In this document: positions 1-9,410 of the stretch, piece by piece
Layout: the number at the start of each line of letters is the position of its first letter
How positions within the stretch are numbered: the first letter of the stretch is position 1
The notes under the pieces: model-generated
Databases searched by the model: none
What the model was told of the DNA's origin: nothing
Seen by the model: the letters and a program-made list of their open reading frames with translations, nothing else
Made by a program: the position numbers and the translations under genes
Source of the DNA: Tulasnella sp. 424
Lineage: Eukaryota > Basidiomycota > Agaricomycetes > Cantharellales > Tulasnellaceae
DNA: 17,594 bases
Direction of reading: 5' to 3'
NCBI GenBank assembly: GCA_019633425.1
Contig: WSUB01000353.1
Location: 1-17,594 of the forward strand

Positions 1-45
1 TGAGCCCGGCCGCGAGAATTTGCGCTCATCAAGCAAAGCCCCGCC

Positions 46-59
46 GCGAGAATTCTCGC
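46..59. repeat. 14-bp perfect palindrome GCGAGAATTCTCGC
   Basis: The sequence equals its own reverse complement. A related half (GCGAGAATTTGCGC) lies at about 12-25, both preceded by CCGC. The spacing and repetition suggest a local duplication or a protein-binding site; there is no gene nearby in the window to link it to. Confidence 0.3.
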
Positions 60-177
60 CCGTCTCACTAGATGATTGATCCTGGGGGACGTAGTCACCA
101 GGGAGGCCTGGGGGTGGCTTTCATATGGTGGGTGTGATTTCTCGCGAGTGCGGAATTTTTGAACAAACGGAGCGTCA

Positions 178-340
178 TAGGCTGCAACCGTTCACGATCC
201 GTGAGAGCTTGAACGCAAGTGCGATGAAGATGGACAACTTCGGAACCAAAAGAAGTCGGCCAAGCCAAATCGGGAAGCATGAAACGACCCTGTGCAGAGT
301 GGTACTGTTCTTTCTCTGGACGTGGACCTTCGTTGCGCAG
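178..340. repeat. Outer 3' arm of the segmental duplication, KT1 side
   Basis: GATCCGTGAG, GATGGACAACTTCGGA and CAGAGTGGTACTGTTC recur in the same order at 7783-7900, with small indels between. This marks how far the duplicated segment reaches beyond the genes. Minus-strand translation gives a partly shared frame (AWPTxxGSEVVH), but a stop interrupts it in the second copy. Confidence 0.5.
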
Positions 341-660
341 CGTTTCCGTTTGGTGTGCCAATGACATCCCTCGTCCGTGAGGCCTGAGTAAGACGAAGGA
401 CGTTAGAGACGTGCAAAGACTAGACCGAGAAAAGGGATAATTCCTGCAGGGAGCAGTCCGGTCGTAAACTTGAGCGTTGTTAACTACTGTTCGAGAGGCC
501 AGATGAAGCCATTCCCAATTAGAAAGGCGGTTCAGGAGACGGTGCATTTGGACACATTCTAAAAGCCCCATAGTCCATTGGTTGATTAACAGCCAAAGGC
601 TGCGGTATTGATTAGTGTAAAGGCGGGACGAACTGGTCTGTGATGGGGGGATCCCATGGG
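341..660. other. Stretch without a supportable gene
   Basis: It is present only in the KT1 3' flank. A long minus-strand frame (874 to 95) covers it but is not kept in the other duplicate and has no recognisable motif. I see nothing else. Confidence 0.5.
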
Positions 661-670
661 TCCGCCCTTC

Positions 671-865
671 CGCAACACCGAAGCACGTGCACTCAGAGTG
701 AAAACACATATACCGAAAGGAAGAAACTGTTTTAGTCTGAAGAAGGTAGCAGGACGATAAGGTACATGTGAAGATGGTAACAGAACAGCGGGGAAACGGC
801 AGCATACAAATGGAGGATATACACGCAACACCATGAACGGGACGTCGAAGAGTGATGCTGTCCAA
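671..865. repeat. 3'-flank dispersed repeat, single copy after KT1
   Basis: It begins with AACACCGAAGCACGTGCA and ends near GACGTCGAAGAGTGATGCTG. Two diverged relatives follow KT2 (9411-9611 and 9621-9790). Shared landmarks are the CACCGAAGCACGT head, a GAACA/CGGGGAAAC stretch and the GCAACAC..GAACGGGACGT-like end. No coding frame is common to all three. Confidence 0.4.
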
Positions 866-970
866 GGGAGGCATGAGAAATTCCCTGAAAAACGAACCTT
901 GTTAGTTCCAGAATCAGTGCTTCAGCGTTTTGCAACACGGAAACCCACCTAATCACAAAGCGACCGGCAG

Positions 971-3900
971 TCACGACATGGGTAAACCCCCAAACAGCGA
1001 TCCTAACCCTTGTTCTGAATTTTGGAGAATTCGCCAATTCCCTGCACATCGCTGACTCATCGGTTGGCCCATTTGCGCGTAGATCTCCCGAGCTTCCATA
1101 CAAACCACCCTTGCATCAGCGAATTTGCCTCGCAGGGAATATGTTGTCGCCAGTGCGTCCAAGGCTTCTGCTTCACCCTCCGCGTGGAATACCCCGGCAT
1201 ACGCGACGCGCGCCTCACCGAAGCACTCTTCTGCCTCATCATACCGATACTGGTCAACATACAATGCCCCAAGACCGTGCAACTCGTAGGCTGCACGACA
1301 AACATCGTCGAGGCTCAAGAATATGGCTTGAGCAAGGCGGTAACACTCCTCTGCTTTTTCGTATGCTCTCTGCGCCCTGTGGATGTTGCCGAGTCGATCC
1401 AAGGTCGCTGCGCGAGCGTCATCGCGGCCGATTCGAGCAAATGCGGCTTCAGCTTGGATGACCGTCTCTTTCTCTTCGTTCCGTCTTGACTGAGACTTGA
1501 GGATATCTGCCAAAAGCATCAGAGCACTTGCTTCATCTTCTTCGTTGGCAATGCTGATCCATATGGCAAGGGCTTCGCTGACAGCCTCCTCTGCATCGGA
1601 GTATCGGCCCTGAGCGTGACAGTCTTTCCCGAGAGCTAGTAGCGTTCTGGCTCTACTGTCGCCCGTATCAGCCGGATGAGAAGAAGCAGCTGCTTGGCGG
1701 TAAGACGCCTCTGGAGCGCCATATCTGTTCCGGCCGTTATGAAGGATTTCGAGGCTCCGGATTGCGTTCCTTGTACCGAGGATGTGTCCAAGGCGGGAGT
1801 AGATCTTATGAGCGTCGCTGAGAGCGTTCTTAGCCTCGGAATGCCTCAGCTGACCGATGTAGGTACTCCCCAAGACGACCAACGCGTTCGCCAAACCCAG
1901 GTCGTGCCCGATGCGAGAGTGGATCTCGCGCGCTTCCGTGGAAGCCTTCTCCGCCTCTCGATACCTTGATTGAACGCAATAGGTCTCTCCCAGGCTGATC
2001 AAAGCGTTCGCCGTACCCACGTCGTTCCCGATGCGAGAGTGGATCTCGCGCGCCTCCGTGGAAGCCTTCTCCGCCTCTCGATACCTTGATTGAACGCGGT
2101 AGGTCTCTCCCAGGCCGAGCAACGCGTTCGCCACACCCAGGTCGTGACCGATGCGAGAGTGGATATCGTGCGCCTCCATCAAAGCTTTCTCCGCCTCTCG
2201 ATTCCTCGATTGTAAGAGATAAGTATTCCCCAGACTTTCCAACGAGTTCGCCGCATCCAGGTCGTTCCCGGAACGAGAATGGATCTCGTGAGCCTCCGTG
2301 AAAGCCTTCTCAGCCTCGTTATTTCTGGACTGAGTACGGTAGATCTCCCCCAGGTTGCCCAACGCGTTTGCGGCGCCCAGCTCATTTCCGACGCGGGATT
2401 GGATCTCGTGCGCCTCCACGAAAGCCTTTTCCGCCTCTTCGTTTCTCGACTGAGCGTAATAGATCTTCCCCAGGTCGGCCAATGCGTTTGCGGCACCAAC
2501 CTCATCTCCGATGCGAGAGTAGCTCTGGTGCACCTCTATGAAAGCCTTCTCGGCCTCTTCATTTCTGGACTGAGCACGGTAGATCCACCCCAGGGTGCCC
2601 AGCGCGTTTGCGATACCCAGCTCATTTCCGAAGCGGGAATGAATCTCGTGCGCCTCCATGACAGCTTTCTCCGCTTCTCCATTCCTCCATTGAACATGAT
2701 AGATCTCTCCTAGGTGGATTAAGGAATTCGCCGCGGCCATATCGTTCCCGATGCGCGAGTAGATCTCCTGAGCCTCCACAAAAACCTTCTCCGCCTCGTG
2801 GTATCTCGACTGAGCGCGGTAGATTCGTCCCAGACCGTACAACGCGTTCGCGGCACCTAGGTCGTTCCCGATGCGAGCGTGGATTTCGTGCGCCTCCATG
2901 AAGGCCTTCTCTGCGTCTCGATGTCTCGACTGTGCACTGTAGGTCCCTCCCAGACCGTACAACGCGTTCGCAGCACCTAGGTCGCTCCCGATGCGAGAGT
3001 GGATCTCGTGCGAGTCTATGAAAGCCTTTTGTGCCTCTCGATGTCTGGACTGTGCATGGTAGGTGTCTCCCAGGCCAAGCAACGCGGTCGCAGCACCCAG
3101 GTCGCTCCCGATGCGAGAGTGGATCTCGTGCGAATCCATGAAAGCCTTCTCCGCCTCTCGGTTCCTCGACTGCGCGCGATAGGTATTCCCCAGGCCACGC
3201 AAAGAGTTCGCCGCACCAAAATCGTTCCCGATACGAGAATGAATCTCGTGTGCCTCCCTGAAAGCCTTCTCCGCCTCTCGATTCCTCGATTGATGGTGGT
3301 AGACCCCTCCCAGGCCGTGCAACGCGATCGCCGCAGCCATGTCGTTCCCGATGCGAGAGTTGATCTCGTGCGCCTCCATGAAAGCTTTCTCCGCCTCTCG
3401 GTTCCTCGACTGTGCAGCGTAGGTATTCCCCAAACCGGCCAACGCGCTCGCCGCAGACAGGTCGCTCCCGATGCGAGAACTGATCTCGTGAGCCTCCATG
3501 AAAGCCTTCTCCGCCTCTCGGTGCCTCGATTGGTCGTAGTAGGCTCCTCCCAGACAGATCAACGCGCTGGCCGCACCTACGTCGTTCCCGACGCGAGAGT
3601 AGATTTCGAGCGCCTCTATGAACACCTTCTCCGCCTCTCGATACCGCGACTGGGCCAGGGAAATAGCTCCCAGACCGAGCAATGTGCTCGCTGCTCCTAG
3701 GTCGTTCCCGCTGCGAGACTGGATCTCGTGTGCCTCCATCATAGCCTTCCTCGCCTCTTGATACCTCGACTGGATGCGGTGAATGTCTCCAAGACCGTAC
3801 AAGGCGTTTGCCGCACCCACATCATTCCCGATGCGAGAGTAAATCTCGTGCGCCTCCATGAAAGCCTTCTCCGCTTCTCGGTTCCTCAAATGTGCAGTAT

Positions 3901-5637
3901 AGCTATGCCCGAGGTTGAGCAACGCATCCGCAGCACCCATGTCGTTCCCGATGCGAGAGTGAATGTCAAGTGATGCACTCAACACGTCCACCGCTTCGTG
4001 ATTCCTGGATTGCGCGCGATAGACACTTCCAATACCGGTTAGCGCATTCGCTTTCGCCCTGTCGTCCTTCGTTTGAGTCGCCACCTCGATGGCCGACTCG
4101 AAATAAGACCCGGCGACCGCCCAATTATCCTGAAGCCGATACATCCTGCCTAATTCACATAACAGCGCTGCGGATCGTAGCTTCGCACCGCTACACCTAT
4201 CGGCCGAAGGGGTCGAGGATGGCTGATTCGCGGCTCGGTTAACAATCAGCGATGTAGTCCTCCACCAAGGTACGCACCATGAAGCCAACCTTTCGCTGAA
4301 ACGTGGAAGCATCTATCCTCTTCACTGGATTCGACATCCAACAGTCCATTATTAGACTGCACAAGCTGATGACCTGGGATAAGTCAACGTCCTGCCGGAG
4401 TGCTGGCAATTTTCCTTTTATAACCGTCGATATAACCACGCTGTCGACCCTGAGTTCCTGGAACGGGATTTTACCGGTGAAGATCTAAAGTATAGCCGTA
4501 CAGGTGAACAAAAGGCGGTGAATATCCTCCAGCTCATGGCGTACTTACCTCCCAACATATCCAGCCGAGTGCCCACATATCGCTGCATAAATCCTGGGCC
4601 CCGGGGCCATCGCGCAGCACCTCAGGGGCTGTCCACCGCAAGGAATACTCAGCTCCCGTTAAAGTGAGCTCCCATGTGGATTTGTCAAATTTGATTTGTG
4701 GAGATACCAGTTCTTGGACGAGGTTGTCGATGTTCATTTGGTGTGTAGGCTCCGGGCCACCGTCCTCTGCCGTTGCGTCGACGCTTCCTTTCGTCCGGGC
4801 CGATCCAAAATCCGTGATAATTGCGTGGTACGAGGAATGGACTAAGATGTTCAACTGACACACCGATCGATGAGTGCGCGTTGTCTCTAACGACTGCTTG
4901 ACGGACTCACCGATTTGAGATCGCCGTGGCAGATCGGAGGTTGTCGCGTGTGCAAGTACTCCACCCCATTGACTACATCTTGAATCTAAGTCGACGATTC
5001 GTTCATATCACTCAACAGCAATGGCACGCACGACACATGCTCACCAAAGATACACGTTCGGGGATGTCCCACTCGCCGGACGCTAGGAACTCTCGAACGT
5101 TTCCGTTCGGTTCCCAAGGCAAAACGATCCATGCGTCGCCCTTCTCCATGTCCTCAACAAACCCAATGAATTCGATAATGTTGGGGTGAGAAAGGCTCGC
5201 CATTATAATGAGCTCATTGACGAAGGACTGTTGCGGGGACAATTAGACCAGCCTGAGGGAAGGAGATGTATGAAGGCAACCATACATTCAAAAACTTGGC
5301 CGACGCCTCGGTATCCTCACGATTCCATTCATACTTCTTTATCGCCAATTTCCTTTCAAAGAACCACTTCAGGAAATCTTCAGGGACCGTTGTCGGGATT
5401 TTTTCAGGAGGAATCGCAGTTCCAACGAAGATTGTCCCTTGCCCGCCTTTTGCACATGGGTTGGAGTTTGCTATTTTGATTGTAGTGGGGTTGATTCGGC
5501 GCAAGGGTGTTGCGTCAAGAATCTCTCGCTTAACGTTTCCACGTCAGTGCGTACGTCCGCTTTCGCGGGTGGGGAGGACTTACAGCCTTGCGCTGGCTTT
5601 GAGGTCTCGTGGGCTGGTGTGGAAGGCTGTCCGCCAT
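971..5637 (-). CDS. KT1: protein kinase-TPR array fusion, 7 exons, 1439 aa
   Basis: Seen: exons 5584-5637, 5286-5528, 5045-5227, 4911-4985, 4549-4854, 4278-4484, 971-4222; all introns are 55-64 nt, GT..AG, and all junctions are phase 0. An in-frame TAG nine bases before the ATG fixes the start. Kinase motifs: glycine loop G47-Q-G49 with F52, ATP lysine K82 (LAIKK), helix-C E104, catalytic loop H180-G-D182-L-K184 with N187, D200-F-G, A261-P-E, then SDMWALGWICWE. A ~27-residue insert precedes K82 and the DFG-APE segment is long (64 residues). Residues 377-1416 are 26 TPR units of exactly 40 aa; the tail is 23 aa. No signal peptide or membrane segment is seen, so it is probably cytoplasmic. All catalytic residues are present, so an active Ser/Thr (TKL-like) kinase is expected, with the TPR array as a binding platform. 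Family: known in outline. Substrate and ligand: unknown. Sure of the domains; splice sites are hand-predicted. It is tandem paralogue of the gene at 9937-14916. Confidence 0.85.
1043..4162 (-). repeat. KT1 TPR-coding tandem array, 26 units of 120 bp
   Basis: Twenty-six consecutive 120-bp units (40 codons each, no length variation) encode L-x-x-L-G-x-x-Y-x-x-Q-S-R-x-x-E-A-E-K-x-F, followed by EAHEI-x-S-R-I-G-N-D-x-G-A-A-N-A. Units 2-20 (1763-4042) are the highly uniform core. Unit 1 and units 21-26 are diverged and match KT2's ends, so they anchor the alignment. Units 18 and 19 are the most alike: 1921-1980 and 2041-2100 differ at 3 of 60 bases. The 40-aa length and L4-G5-Y8-A17-F21-A24 pattern are those of kinesin-light-chain/LGN-type TPRs. 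Because 120 is a multiple of 3, the array also opens long meaningless frames on the plus strand. Confidence 0.93.
1406..1543 (-). other. 46-codon segment present in KT1 and absent from KT2
   Basis: KT1 unit 22 runs through ...ISIAN, then a whole further TPR (unit 23), before LDRLGNIH. KT2 goes directly from ...ISITNT to LNRIGDFH near 10343. The missing stretch is 138 bp, so the frame is kept. KT1 has regular 40-aa spacing through this point, so KT2 more likely carries a deletion; an insertion in KT1 is less likely. Confidence 0.7.
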
Positions 5638-5818
5638 ATCGAGCTAAGTCGTAGACGGTTGACAGATGGTCGGGGGAAAGGGGAATAGACGGTTATGGGA
5701 CAAGGCTTCGTGATGAACAGAGACGCGAGGGAAGGAGTTCTGGAGGATTAGACCAAACGTCAGTGGTTTCTTCCACCATTTAAGAGTCAAGAATGCATCT
5801 TACCTAAATCCCTCATCT

Positions 5819-5900
5819 CTTCGATCAGGTATGTGTACATTTCGCCAATATCCCTATCGATCGGCCTCGCTACAACTCGGCCATGTGTACGAAGTTGCGC
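5819..5900 (-). promoter_or_regulatory. Conserved 82-bp block upstream of KT1
   Basis: This 82-bp stretch, 182 bases before the KT1 ATG, matches 15087-15168 upstream of KT2 with two mismatches, which is closer than the kinase exons. On the minus strand both copies can be read in one frame containing RPIDRDIGEMYTYLIE, but the frame is broken by unequal indels on the upstream side. It may be a promoter or 5'-leader element, an upstream ORF, or a remnant exon. Between it and the ATG both copies have a TTAAAT-containing motif (around 5780 and 15057) that could serve as a TATA-like element. Confidence 0.45.
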
Positions 5901-6026
5901 GCTTGAGGCTGCAGCTGTGGCCACGTGGGCTCTCCACGCCCTCGCTCTGCAACCACTTCCTAGATCGGTAGATCTGGGCCGTCCACAGCGAAACGAATGG
6001 TGGTGGTCTTGGACGGCCAGTTGAGG

Positions 6027-6060
6027 TTTTTTTTTTTTTGGAAGCGGGATAGGTAGGTGG
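6027..6060 (-). promoter_or_regulatory. Poly(dA:dT) tract plus GTAGG-rich stretch, KT1 5' flank
   Basis: Thirteen T on the plus strand (6027-6039) are followed by a purine-rich GGTAGGTGGG-like stretch extending to about 6070. KT2's flank has the same layout (10 T at 15283-15292, then GGTAGGG). Poly(dA:dT) runs commonly exclude nucleosomes in fungal promoters; that role here is inferred from position and conservation. Confidence 0.4.
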
Positions 6061-6112
6061 GTAGGTAGGGGACGTCCGTGGGGTGCGGGTGGCGTAAGAC
6101 GAGCATTCTGCG

Positions 6113-6219
6113 TTCGTAGGCTCGTTCCCACCGTTTCTTCGTCTTGATCGACGAAGAAACCGAACTTGTTCGGGCGGAGCTCGGAGATAAGACTGGCTAG
6201 CGAGTCTACTGCGCATGCG
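6113..6219. mobile_element. 107-bp copy-specific insertion with hairpin
   Basis: KT1's flank reads GCATTCTGCG, then 107 bp, then TTTGGCTAGT. KT2's flank joins these two directly (around 15351-15368). TGCG is found at both edges (6109-6112 and 6216-6219), which could be a 4-bp target-site duplication. Inside lies a perfect 11-bp inverted repeat, GTTTCTTCGTC at 6133-6143 and its complement at 6150-6160, with a 6-base loop. A small non-autonomous element is one explanation; a deletion in the other copy between TGCG repeats is the other. Confidence 0.4.
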
Positions 6220-6224
6220 TTTGG

Positions 6225-6895
6225 CTAGTCTGCGTGCTCTGCTTTGTTCGGCTTTGCTCCTCTCACGGCGTAACTCGAATTAGAGCCCAGATTTATGCTG
6301 ACCGGCTGCCCGTCACCGTCCATCAACAAATGTTTCGATCTATTCCAATCATTTTGAGCTATCACTTGGTCAGCTCTCGGTTTTGCCTCGAATAATACTC
6401 GCAGGCATCTCTGTACCCGATACTCGCTGGGGTGAGACGGAGTTCTGGCTCTTGACCACACGGAACTCATTGCGTCTTTGGCTCGAGCATCGTTTTCGGA
6501 ATTGCGTGTGGCCAGTCTGCCCACCCGAAGTCAGTGCCGGGTCAACACCGTGCCAAAGGAAATACTTACCGAGTGCACAAAATCGGTCGAGCAAATATGC
6601 CGGAACGGCCGCCAACGTGCTCAGCAGATTCAGCGGGACCCCTGGTAGTGATTCGAGCTCGGATAACGGACTTGACGTGGAATGGAAGTTCGTGTCTTGG
6701 ATCTCTCCCCATGTATGCTCCAGCCATGACCGCTCTCCTTGCACCAGTCATTCTTCCACCAGACCGATTCCTCCTCCTAACTCCCCAAACCTGCCTATGC
6801 GAGTCCCTGAATGCGGGACGTTGCTGGTGCGCCATCGTGAGTGGATCAAGCAGCCCCGCGACGAGGACCCAAGGCGATCGAACTTGCTGAAGCAT
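6225..6895 (-). CDS. Candidate two-exon small gene, 205 aa, upstream of KT1
   Basis: An intron with good signals is seen on the minus strand at 6517-6569 (GTAAGTATT donor, CACTGAC branch, GGGCAG acceptor, 53 nt). Splicing joins the frame 6895-6570 in phase with 6516-6225. The second exon ends SNSSYAVRGAKPNKAEHAD, and its last part is matched by 15366-15530 upstream of KT2 in the same frame, including the stop position. The first exon is Arg-rich and looks unlike a typical protein, and another frame there looks more protein-like, so the 5' part is doubtful. I recognise no domain. Confidence 0.25.
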
Positions 6896-6899
6896 CAGT

Positions 6900-7761
6900 C
6901 ATGGAACCTAGGAGCCGCGGAGATGGTTGAAAAGTTAAGATTGCCTCATCAAGAGGGTAGCGGCATGGTGTAGTAGAGGCGGTGATGGGAGGCGAGAGCT
7001 TCGACGAAATCTTGACGCGAAAGACCAGAAAGTCCAGGTATCGGGGAAAAAGTTCGCCGCACCACGTCCCGCGGGCGACCCGTTTCTATCCCACCCATAG
7101 CACACTGAGACCACTAGATGGGCGGCAACAGAATGGAATTATTTGAAATTTGTATTTACAGTAAAACCACGATTAATGCCATAATACATACACCACTTGC
7201 ATTTTATTTTGTCCGCTGAATGCTCGTCCGCGCTAACAGCGTTGTTTGTCTAAGAAACCCGACAGTTGTTCAGCCCCGCTCAAAATCACTCGTTGATTGT
7301 CAGTGATGCTTAATCTCATTCTTAAGTGCGGACGTGACAGCGATGGTTCTGAGACTCAAAGATCGACGAAACTGCGCAGCCTGACATCATCAGGTCAACC
7401 AAGGTGTTGTCAAATCATTGCTTTCTGTTAGGATTCTAACCGAATTTGTGTCTTGGCCACCCCTCGGCCCCGGCCTCAATTCTGAATTTGCCGACCGGTA
7501 TCTTTTCCTACGGGCCGCGGTTTCGCGTTCGCGTTCGCGGTTCGCGCACCATTTCCCGAATACCCGTACGTTCTCCGAAAGACAGAAAGACAGAGCAGTC
7601 GAGGCTGAAATTCAGGAACCAAACAAAAGTCTCTGACGCCACTCAGTGCCTCAACTTCGACTCAGACCTCCGTTGCGAATTCAAATCAATGCAGGAGGTG
7701 GAATCAAGAGTAAAACCTTTGATTTGTGCGATCCTTGTGTACTTACGTATTTACAGACCAG
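6900..7761. other. Intergenic stretch between the duplicates
   Basis: There is no convincing frame. 7135-7220 is distinctly AT-rich. CGCGTTCGCG-type simple repetition occurs at about 7524-7545. No tRNA or repeat boundary was identified. Confidence 0.5.
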
Positions 7762-7915
7762 GCTACAGGCTGTAAACATTTGATGATCCGTGAGGCCTTG
7801 AGCGCAGTGGGATGGACAACTTCGGATCCACAACAAGTTGGCCAGGCCCAATCAGGACGCGTCATGCAGAGTGGTACTGTTCCGCTTCTCCGAACATGGA
7901 CCTTCTTTCGTGCCA
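7762..7915. repeat. Outer 3' arm of the segmental duplication, KT2 side
   Basis: Partner of 178-340. Homology stops near 7915, where the copy-specific segment begins. Confidence 0.5.
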
Positions 7916-9400
7916 TCTTGAAACCTCTCCCAATTCCCCCCCGGGATCCACTCAGCCTCTTCCAAACAACCCTTTCGTGAAAACGTACTGTATCCGGAGC
8001 GCTTGTTTACGAGATACTTCTAGTAAACGCTCCATGGGAGGAAGGACGTCGAACTTCCTCCACCCGCCACAGCTACCGGAGGAGGCCACCGCAATGCCAC
8101 CGCCAGTCCGTCCAGTCCAACTTCCAACACCAACAAAAAGACCACCACCTTCACCGAAGAAGCTATCGGTACAGGCGTACGGGCTCACTGATCACGCTTC
8201 AAAAAACGGTTAGGAGCTGGCAGCAACATCTCCGAATCCTGGCTCGAAATCACCGAAAGTGACGGCGCCTCGGATAGAAAGGACGAACGGAGCTTATCGC
8301 CCGCTTCGCACGCGAAGAATTAACCCAACCCGGACGACGAAGAAGTGAACGAGATCATCGTGGACAACAAGTTCTTCCTGGATGGTGGGACGAGGGGTGT
8401 CTCCCAACCTTCAGACCATGGTCGTTGGTGGGGTGATCGGGAACGCATTGAAAGGAGACCAGGAGGAGTATTTGGAAGCTGGAGTTGATGCGTACGTTCT
8501 ACCCATAACCCACTCCTCGGTGGCGTCTACCGTTTTTGCTGACCTTGAAACTGATTTTGATGACAGGCTTTTGACGGAGCCGGTTACAGAAGCGGCTTTG
8601 AAGAGGTGCTTGTTCCCCGCTGATGAACGACGCAAGCAAGCGGCTGCAGAGCGACAACGACGAACGTCCGATACGCTTTCAGTATCAGTTCTGGGTCCAT
8701 CGTCTCTTGGCCCATCGTGATTCATCAAATACGCACGTCGTCCTTTTCTTCTTTTTTCGACAAGGGGTCTATTTTTTCCTAACTTACTGTATCTTGTTAC
8801 ATACATATACGTTCTCTACTTTCTCCAAGGTTAACTTTACCGTTCCTTGGATTTCATTACGAACGAATGTGGTTTGTTCTCTTGGGCGTTTGGAAGAAGT
8901 TCTCCTATTTTTGGCTCGCTGCTCCTCACTCCGCGACGGTCCCTTTCTTCGCTTCGTTTCTATGGGTTGTTCTTGGCTGATCCCGGTTCCTTTTTTCTTC
9001 CCCTTAGTCATGTCTTTTATGCAGTTCTGGTGTCGACGTAAATGAAACAAGCTGGCACGACAGATTGTCCTCCCTCTGTGAGACAGGGATTGGGGGCGGA
9101 TAGGAAAGCCTACATCACCCACTCTGACGTCCATATAGTGTTCTGGAACCCCTGGCCGATCACTCGATGCGAGCCGCTCTTGAGTTTGGTACGGATCCGT
9201 CACAAAAAAAAAACGAAGACACGAACGTCAGCAGGCAGTGACGTCAGCTCACCCCGTCAGTGGCCCGGTGATTGGCGAGTACCTCAAGGCGGGCAAGTAT
9301 GACAAGAATAGAAATCCCCAAGATGATGTCACCCCGAATTAAGAGAATGCATTGACTTTCAACGACTGCCCATTGATATAACTCCGCTTATCGGCCAGTA
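7916..9400. other. ~1.5 kb spacer segment unique to the KT2 duplicate
   Basis: The flanking homologies are 7762-7915 (to 178-340) and 9405 onward (to 662 onward). KT1 has only ~320 unrelated bases here. The segment holds a proline-rich plus-strand frame (7950-8213, unrecognised), the receiver remnant, and then a T-rich tract (8721-9050) typical of a fungal 3' flank, plus an A-run at 9205-9214. I see no transposase or terminal repeats. Confidence 0.4.
8382..8720 (+). pseudogene. Response-regulator receiver (REC) C-terminal half, degraded
   Basis: The frame contains GNALKGDQEEYLEAGVD, the typical beta4-alpha4 wording of receiver domains in fungal hybrid histidine kinases. An intron at 8492-8566 (GTACGT donor, GCTGAC branch, GACAG acceptor, 75 nt) joins GVDA to LLTEPVTEAALKRCL, restoring beta5-alpha5. 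The frame then ends with a basic stretch and a TGA at 8718-8720. The half with the phospho-accepting Asp is absent: upstream the frame is broken, though traces such as IVDNKFF occur in another frame at about 8355-8376. The usual Thr before GNAL is Ile and the usual Lys of the KP motif is Glu, so signalling is unlikely. It lies in DNA unique to the KT2 spacer. REC identity is fairly sure; the parent gene is unknown. Confidence 0.6.
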
Positions 9401-9410
9401 TACCACACGT

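Noticed and set aside
95..874. 259-codon minus-strand frame downstream of KT1
   Set aside because: Its composition is unlike a folded protein, there is no motif, and the homologous stretch at 7762-7915 has a stop in the matching frame. A small shared piece (AWPTxxGSEVVH) was noted but is not enough.
2279..3973. Long plus-strand frames (for example 2999-3700, 233 codons) opposite the KT1 array, and similar ones at 10585-12902
   Set aside because: They arise because the 120-bp unit is a multiple of three, so any frame open in one unit tends to stay open. Translations are low-quality periodic strings (RLHESLLRLSVPRL) and the minus strand gives clean TPRs.
4223..4312. KT1 TPR frame starting at its own ATG at 4312 as a separate gene
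   Set aside because: The upstream 30 codons lie over intron 6 and exon 6 in a different frame from the kinase. A 55-nt intron joins kinase and TPR in phase, and the same junction works in KT2, where no ATG is available.
6370..6744. 124-codon minus-strand frame with a protein-like part (LSELESLPGVPLNLL)
   Set aside because: It reads through the well-marked intron at 6517-6569; if that intron is removed this frame stops 16 codons later. The alternative frame continues to the conserved end, so this one was not listed as a gene.
8784..9203. 139-codon minus-strand frame, Lys/Arg-rich
   Set aside because: It is the reverse complement of a T-rich 3'-flank-like stretch; the basic composition follows from that and no domain is seen.
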